NCBI RefSeq assembly: GCF_028464145.1
Contig: NZ_JAQPCG010000002.1
Coordinates: forward strand, 496,001 to 560,000
Length of the DNA: 64,000 nt
Direction of reading: 5' to 3'
DNA from: Maribacter sp. PR1
GTDB lineage: Bacteria > Bacteroidota > Bacteroidia > Flavobacteriales > Flavobacteriaceae
Position 1 is the stretch's first letter; every line of letters starts with the position of its first letter. This document shows positions 59,369-64,000 of this stretch, one piece after another. The notes below the pieces were generated by a model, which was not told where the DNA came from, ran no database searches, and saw nothing but the letters and a program-made list of their open reading frames with translations. A program made the translations under genes and the position numbers.

Positions 59369-61039
59369 TTAATCCATGTACCCTTCTGGATGCATTTCAT
59401 CAAATTCCGTGTTTTCTTGAAAGGCTTTTGCCAATAGAAGAATACTGGCCTCGTCATAGAGATTCCCTACCAAAGTGATGCTGGTGGGGTGTTTGTCCTT
59501 GTCCAACCCGGTTGGAATGGCGATTACAGGGTGTCCCGTTAAATTCGTAATGACCAACTGTCTATTGCCAAAGGAAGGAGAGATGATGACGTCGTAATCC
59601 TTGATCAATTGGTACATTTTTTCTATTAATACTTCCCTGTGTCTATTGGCCTGTAAGTATTCCACTGCGGGAATAAATCGCGCTTGCCGTAGGGAATTTG
59701 CCCTGGACCGTTGGTCTTGTTCCACCATTTTATCAACATCTGACGAAAGCACTAAATCATCAAAAAATGCTCCAGCCTCTGCCCTGAGAATAATGTCGAA
59801 GCTACTAAAAGGGAGATCTTCCGGTAATTTTAAGGAATCCATTTTAATCCCCATTTTTTTGAATATTCCTAGGGCTTTTGTCAAATTGTCTTTGGATTTG
59901 GAAGTATCCTTATCGATGTCTTCTTTCAAATATCCAATTTTAAGTGTACGGACATCTTTGTTTTTGTCAAACCCAAAAGGATAGTCAGTGGTTGTTGGGT
60001 CTTTGGGGTCTTTTCCAGATATGATGCTGTAAACAATAGCACAATCTTGGGCATTTCGGGCCATAGGACCAATTTTATCCATGGACCAACTTAAACTCAT
60101 GACCCCGTACCTGCTTACCCTTCCATAGGTAGGACGTAAACCTGTAATGCCATTTCGGTTACTTGGTGAGGTAATACTGCCCAATGTCTCCGTACCAAGG
60201 GCAAAGGGAACTAAACCTGCAGAGGTTGCTGAACCTGAACCCGCAGAAGAACCGCTGGCTCCTTGTTTGGTATCCCATGGGTTTTTGGTTTTTCCTCCAA
60301 ACCAAACATCTCCCCGTGCCAGTGAACCGGATACCAATTTAGCAATTAAGACGCCCCCGGCTTTCTGTAACCTTTCAACAACCGTAGCGGTCATATCAAA
60401 CTGTTGGTTTTTATAAGGTTCTGCTCCCCATGTAGTTTTGTAACCTTCAACGGACATAAGGTCCTTTACTCCATAGGGAATTCCATGTAAAATGCCCCGG
60501 TATTTTCCTGTTGTCAATTCTTCATCCATTTTTTGGGCCTGATTCATAGCCAGTTCCTCCGTAATGGTAATGGTCGATTGTAGGACATCGTCGTATTTTT
60601 TTATTCTATCAATGAAGAATTGAGTCAATTCAACAGAAGTGATTTTTTTGTTCTTTATCAATGAAGCGAGTTGAGGAATTGTGTAAAAAGCAAGCTCCGA
60701 TTTTTTGGTAGGTAATTCCACATCATTAGGAATTTCCCAAGATGGGAAATCGGCTTGCGGTTTGGGAGTGAAATTAAGGGGTAGGGGATCAAATTTTAAT
60801 GCAGGAAATACCGTGTAATCCAAATCATATTTCCTCAAAGAATCGAATCCTTTTCTATTTCGTTGCAAATAAGGATATAGAGTGTCTATCTGTTTGTTTG
60901 TAAAGGAAAGTCCCACTAATGCCTGACTTCGTTTTACATCTTTTTTGGAGAACTTTTTTGCCCCACCGCAGGAACTTAGAAAAAAAGTCAAAATAACTGA
61001 AACTAAAACAATGTGTTTACCAGAAAAGGACTTTCGCAT
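59369..61039 (-). CDS. Amidase-signature lipoprotein
   Basis: A 556-residue lipoprotein (lipobox LSSC, about Cys24) of the amidase-signature family, which hydrolyses carboxamides through a Ser-cisSer-Lys triad. The Lys lies in GIPYGVKDL (about 185-193), the Ser-rich GASGSSAGSG near 257-266 holds one Ser, and TLGSITSP near 282-289 carries the nucleophile region. Residues about 30-110 form an N-terminal extension beyond the core domain. The lipid anchor places it in the envelope, unlike GatA, and no gatB or gatC is nearby. The substrate is unknown, possibly peptide or cell-wall amides. It stands alone. Confidence 0.82.
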   Translation of the reverse strand: MRKSFSGKHIVLVSVILTFFLSSCGGAKKFSKKDVKRSQALVGLSFTNKQIDTLYPYLQRNRKGFDSLRKYDLDYTVFPALKFDPLPLNFTPKPQADFPSWEIPNDVELPTKKSELAFYTIPQLASLIKNKKITSVELTQFFIDRIKKYDDVLQSTITITEELAMNQAQKMDEELTTGKYRGILHGIPYGVKDLMSVEGYKTTWGAEPYKNQQFDMTATVVERLQKAGGVLIAKLVSGSLARGDVWFGGKTKNPWDTKQGASGSSAGSGSATSAGLVPFALGTETLGSITSPSNRNGITGLRPTYGRVSRYGVMSLSWSMDKIGPMARNAQDCAIVYSIISGKDPKDPTTTDYPFGFDKNKDVRTLKIGYLKEDIDKDTSKSKDNLTKALGIFKKMGIKMDSLKLPEDLPFSSFDIILRAEAGAFFDDLVLSSDVDKMVEQDQRSRANSLRQARFIPAVEYLQANRHREVLIEKMYQLIKDYDVIISPSFGNRQLVITNLTGHPVIAIPTGLDKDKHPTSITLVGNLYDEASILLLAKAFQENTEFDEMHPEGYMD

Positions 61040-61211
61040 TTAATAAGGAATTGGTTGGGTTCTAAAATACTACAATTAGGTCTTTTTAAACCTTATTTAC
61101 AGTACAAAAAGGGATAATAAATGACTTTTTGACTTTTTGTTAAAATAAATAGTTCCTATTGTTTTATCTTCAATTTCAATGTTATGGCTTCTTAATCTCA
61201 TACCTAAGGAC

Positions 61212-61219
61212 TATCTTTG
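61212..61219 (+). promoter_or_regulatory. Putative -7 box (TATCTTTG) for the Fe-S operon
   Basis: An exact TAnnTTTG match 22 bases upstream of the Mrp-like ATG at 61242. The rest of the 202-base gap 61040-61241 contains a short direct repeat (GACTTTTT twice near 61122-61137) and nothing else I can name. Confidence 0.45.
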
Positions 61220-61241
61220 TTGTTTAGAATGAATATACATA

Positions 61242-62384
61242 ATGAAGATAGATAAAAAGGAGGTTTTAAAGGCTTTGGAGACCATTACAGTTCCTGGTGA
61301 AGGCCAGAATATGGTAGAAAGTGAGGCAGTAAGAAATATTCAAATATTTGGTGATGAGGTAGAAGTGGATATTACCATAAAAAACCCTAGCCTGCAGGCA
61401 AGAAAAAAAACCGAAGTTGAAATATTGAAGGCTATTCATAGGGAAGTTTATGCGAAGGCCAAAATAAAGATCAATATTAAGGTCGATGCTCCTGCTAAAC
61501 CTACCAAAACGAATGAAATAAAAGGAAAACCGATTCCTGGAATTCAAAATATAATTGCCGTAGCTTCTGGAAAGGGAGGAGTTGGAAAATCGACGGTTAC
61601 TGCAAATTTAGCCGTAACCTTGGCCAAAATGGGATTCAAAGTAGGTCTTTTGGATGCTGATATCTATGGGCCTTCCATGCCTATTATGTTCGATGTGGCT
61701 CAAGAAAAACCTTTAGCGGTAAATGTGGATGGCAAATCCAAAATGAAACCTGTAGAAAACTATGGGGTAAAACTACTTTCCATCGGGTTTTTTACGCAAC
61801 CCAACCAAGCCGTAATTTGGAGGGGGCCTATGGCCTCAAAGGCATTAAACCAAATGATTTTTGATGCGCATTGGGGCGAAATCGATTTTATGCTATTGGA
61901 TTTACCACCGGGAACAGGGGATATACATTTAAGTATTATGCAATCAATGCCTGTAACGGGTGCTGTCGTGGTAAGTACACCCCAAGAAGTTGCGCTGGCC
62001 GATGCAAGGAAGGGAGTGGCAATGTTTCAACAAGACTCTATAAACGTTCCCGTTTTAGGAATTGTAGAAAATATGGCCTACTTTACTCCTGCAGAACTTC
62101 CAGATAACAAATATTATATTTTTGGAAAGGAAGGTGCTAAATACCTATCGGAAGATTTAAAGGTGCCCTTTTTAGGAGAAATTCCATTGGTACAAAGTAT
62201 CAGGGAGGCAGGTGACGTTGGTAGACCGGCTGCTTTACAGACCGCCACACCCATAGAGGCTGCGTTTGAGGAACTCACAAAGAATGTGGTGCAACAAGTA
62301 GTTAATAGAAATAAAAATATTCAGCCTACGGAGGCGATTAAGATAACAACAATGGCAGGCTGTTCTGCTGTTAAAAAGAAGTAG
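61242..62384 (+). CDS. Mrp/ApbC-type P-loop ATPase for Fe-S cluster transfer
   Basis: A 380-residue cytoplasmic protein. The N-terminal MIP18/DUF59 domain (about 1-90) is followed by a Mrp/NBP35 P-loop NTPase with the deviant Walker A GKGGVGKST (110-118) and LLDLPPGTGD. The family carries and inserts Fe-S clusters. The usual CxxC for cluster bridging, expected after ENMAYF, is absent here: the segment reads FTPAELPDNKYYIFGKEG. A single Cys remains near the C-terminus (AGCSAVKKK). The NifU-like gene starts 2 bases after the stop, supporting an Fe-S role. Confidence 0.88.
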   Translation: MKIDKKEVLKALETITVPGEGQNMVESEAVRNIQIFGDEVEVDITIKNPSLQARKKTEVEILKAIHREVYAKAKIKINIKVDAPAKPTKTNEIKGKPIPGIQNIIAVASGKGGVGKSTVTANLAVTLAKMGFKVGLLDADIYGPSMPIMFDVAQEKPLAVNVDGKSKMKPVENYGVKLLSIGFFTQPNQAVIWRGPMASKALNQMIFDAHWGEIDFMLLDLPPGTGDIHLSIMQSMPVTGAVVVSTPQEVALADARKGVAMFQQDSINVPVLGIVENMAYFTPAELPDNKYYIFGKEGAKYLSEDLKVPFLGEIPLVQSIREAGDVGRPAALQTATPIEAAFEELTKNVVQQVVNRNKNIQPTEAIKITTMAGCSAVKKK

Positions 62385-62386
62385 TT

Positions 62387-62635
62387 ATGACAACAATGAC
62401 TTCGGACGATTTAAAAGAAAAAGTAGAAAAGGCATTGGATGAAATACGTCCCTTCCTCCAAAGTGATGGTGGAGATATTTCCCTTATTTCTATTGACAAT
62501 GGCAACTCAGTCAAGGTAAGATTACATGGCGCTTGCGTAGGGTGTACCGTGAATCAGATGACCTTGAAGAGCGGGGTAGAAATGACCATTAAAAAATATG
62601 CCCCTCAAATAGAAGAAGTTGTGAATGTTGAATAA
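62387..62635 (+). CDS. NifU-like Fe-S scaffold (C-terminal domain type)
   Basis: An 82-residue protein consisting of only the NifU C-terminal domain. RPFLQSDGGDISLISI is the family opening, and GACVGCTVNQMTLK holds the CxxC pair that binds a transient cluster. An internal Met at residue 4 is an alternative start (62396). It is 2 bases downstream of the Mrp-like gene and probably hands clusters to or from it. Confidence 0.88.
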   Translation: MTTMTSDDLKEKVEKALDEIRPFLQSDGGDISLISIDNGNSVKVRLHGACVGCTVNQMTLKSGVEMTIKKYAPQIEEVVNVE

Positions 62636-62702
62636 CAACCTGATTAAAATCATAATTTTTAAACTTTCCCAAGAGTAGTTTAGCCCGCTAATAGCGCTTT
62701 AC

Positions 62703-63761
62703 ATGATTAAAACAGATATACTTATTATAGGGGCCGGACCAACAGGCCTCTTTGCAGTTTTTGAAGCAGGATTATTACAATTAAAATGCCACCTCATTGA
62801 TGCCCTGCCCCAGGCAGGTGGACAGTGTTCAGAAATCTACCCCAAAAAACCTATCTATGATATCCCCGGATTTCCGGAAGTATTGGCAGGTGATTTAGTG
62901 GATAATCTAATGGAGCAGATAAAACCTTTTCAACCGGGTTTTACCCTTGGGGAAAGGGCGGAAACCATTAAAAAATTGGGCGACGGTACCTTTGTGGTCA
63001 CTACCAACAAAGGAACAGAACATAATGCCCCAGTTGTGGCCATAGCCGGAGGACTGGGTAGTTTTGAGCCGAGAAAACCCTTACTACAAAATCTAGCGGA
63101 TTATGAGGATAAGGGAGTCGCCTACATGATAAAGGACCCGGAAATTTACCGCGATAAAAAAGTTGTCCTTGCAGGTGGTGGGGATTCTGCTTTGGACTGG
63201 AGTATTTTTTTAGCCGATGTGGCTTCAGAGGTTACTTTGGTACATAGAAGAAATGAGTTTAGAGGAGCATTGGATTCCGTAGAAAAAGTACAGCAACTAA
63301 AGAACGAGGGTAAGATTAATTTAGTTACCCCAGGTGAAATTGTAGGTTTAAAGGGTGAGGGCAAATTGGAATCCGTAACAATCCGGAAGACCTCCAACGC
63401 TGCAGAGGATATCCATTTAAAAGTCGATGAATTCATTCCTCTTTTTGGACTTTCACCAAAACTTGGACCTATTGCGGATTGGGACTTGGAAATTGAAAAA
63501 AACGCCATTAAGGTAGATACCTTTGATTATCAAACCAATATTCCTGGGGTATATGCCATAGGTGATGTTAATACCTATCCTGGTAAATTAAAATTGATTT
63601 TATGTGGTTTTCATGAGGCTACGCTTATGTGTCAAAGTGCTTATCAAAGAATTTTTCCAGATAAAAAATATGTAATGAAGTATACCACCGTTGGTGGCAT
63701 AAGTGGTTTTGATGGTTCCAAAAAAGAAGCACCCAAAGCCGTGGTAAAAGCGATTGATTAG
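62703..63761 (+). CDS. Thioredoxin-reductase-like ferredoxin-NAD(P)+ reductase
   Basis: A 352-residue FAD-dependent oxidoreductase with two nucleotide-binding motifs, GAGPTG (10-15) for FAD and AGGGDSALDW (about 157-166) for NAD(P)H, plus GVYAIGDVNTYPGK for the flavin tail. The redox CxxC of true thioredoxin reductases is missing, which points to the YumC-type ferredoxin/flavodoxin reductase. A 2Fe-2S ferredoxin gene begins 2 bases after its stop and is the likely partner. The 67-base gap before it has no clear promoter. Confidence 0.87.
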   Translation: MIKTDILIIGAGPTGLFAVFEAGLLQLKCHLIDALPQAGGQCSEIYPKKPIYDIPGFPEVLAGDLVDNLMEQIKPFQPGFTLGERAETIKKLGDGTFVVTTNKGTEHNAPVVAIAGGLGSFEPRKPLLQNLADYEDKGVAYMIKDPEIYRDKKVVLAGGGDSALDWSIFLADVASEVTLVHRRNEFRGALDSVEKVQQLKNEGKINLVTPGEIVGLKGEGKLESVTIRKTSNAAEDIHLKVDEFIPLFGLSPKLGPIADWDLEIEKNAIKVDTFDYQTNIPGVYAIGDVNTYPGKLKLILCGFHEATLMCQSAYQRIFPDKKYVMKYTTVGGISGFDGSKKEAPKAVVKAID

Positions 63762-63763
63762 AA

Positions 63764-64000
63764 ATGACCGATATAAAAATCAAAATAACCGACAGAGAAG
63801 GTGTATTGCACGAAATTGATGCACCAACTGATATGAACATGAACTTAATGGAAGTGGTTCGTTCTTATGAACTTGCCCCGGAAGGAACTATAGGCATATG
63901 TGGCGGTATGGCCATGTGTGCATCTTGCCAGTGCTATGTTATATCGGACCATGACCTGCCAGAGAAAAGCGATGACGAGGAAGCTATGCTATCCGAGGCT
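63764..64000 (+). CDS. 2Fe-2S ferredoxin (3' end off window)
   Basis: The first 79 codons of a ferredoxin from ATG 63764. GICGGMAMCASCQCYV gives three cluster ligands in the C-x5-C-x2-C pattern of adrenodoxin-type 2Fe-2S proteins; the fourth Cys should lie just beyond the window. SDHDLPEKSDDEEAML matches the acidic partner-binding helix of that family. It is most likely the electron carrier for the adjacent reductase. Confidence 0.88.
   Translation, partial: MTDIKIKITDREGVLHEIDAPTDMNMNLMEVVRSYELAPEGTIGICGGMAMCASCQCYVISDHDLPEKSDDEEAMLSEA

Noticed and set aside
61122-61137. GACTTTTT direct repeat as a regulatory site
   Set aside because: Short, low-complexity and without symmetry in an AT-rich gap; it could easily arise by chance.
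62703-63761. Thioredoxin reductase
   Set aside because: The redox-active CxxC is missing and the next gene is a 2Fe-2S ferredoxin, which suits a ferredoxin reductase.

Overview
The window is about 64 kb of AT-rich chromosome from a member of the Flavobacteriaceae (Bacteroidetes), probably a marine one. The evidence is two proteins ending in type IX secretion sorting domains, a TonB-dependent receptor with an N-terminal carboxypeptidase-like domain, a DUF4296 lipoprotein, several TAnnTTTG boxes (the Bacteroidetes -7 element) just upstream of genes, and A-rich leaders mostly lacking a Shine-Dalgarno sequence. I see no rRNA, tRNA, CRISPR array or insertion sequence. No intergenic gap reaches 300 bases; the larger gaps are described as features.

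Positions 1-20240 are mostly housekeeping and envelope genes. They hold a GT39-like glycosyltransferase cut by the left edge, a polyprenol-phosphate mannosyltransferase, dihydroorotase, a DUF4296 lipoprotein, an SDR epimerase, tyrosyl-tRNA synthetase, two small lipoproteins, a LuxE-family protein and two cargo-less T9SS sorting-domain proteins. A TonB receptor/surface lipoprotein operon then faces away from a PhoB/PhoR-like pair, followed by trmB, a LysE-family exporter, an alkyltransferase-like protein, and a histidine kinase with an NtrC-type regulator.

Positions 20241-58152 hold the striking part: twelve consecutive, intact, paralogous 8-TM FtsX/MacB-type ABC permeases of about 790-815 residues, none with its own ATPase domain. 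They are served by one TolC-like channel, one HlyD-like adaptor and two stand-alone ATPases, one at each end. A head-GIN (DUF2807-like) protein and a hybrid histidine kinase are embedded in the same block. The block divides into five putative transcription units. Each is preceded by the same control module: two 17-bp imperfect palindromes (consensus TGTMAAAWWATTTTACA) with centres exactly 22 bp apart, then a -24/-12 (sigma-54-like) element. The GG of that element lies 62-63 bp beyond the inner palindrome in four units and 73 bp in the first. The NtrC-type activator and its kinase, which has two membrane helices joined by a loop of about six residues, are encoded divergently from the first unit and are the obvious candidates to bind these sites. 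I read the whole as one regulon: a multi-permease envelope transport or sensing system under a dedicated sigma-54 two-component switch.

Positions 58153-64000 contain a DUF433/DUF5615-type toxin-antitoxin-like pair, an amidase lipoprotein, and an iron-sulfur/redox cluster: Mrp ATPase, NifU-like scaffold, a thioredoxin-reductase-like ferredoxin reductase and a 2Fe-2S ferredoxin cut by the right edge.

All functions come from reading the sequence and from family knowledge; no database search or structure prediction was run.
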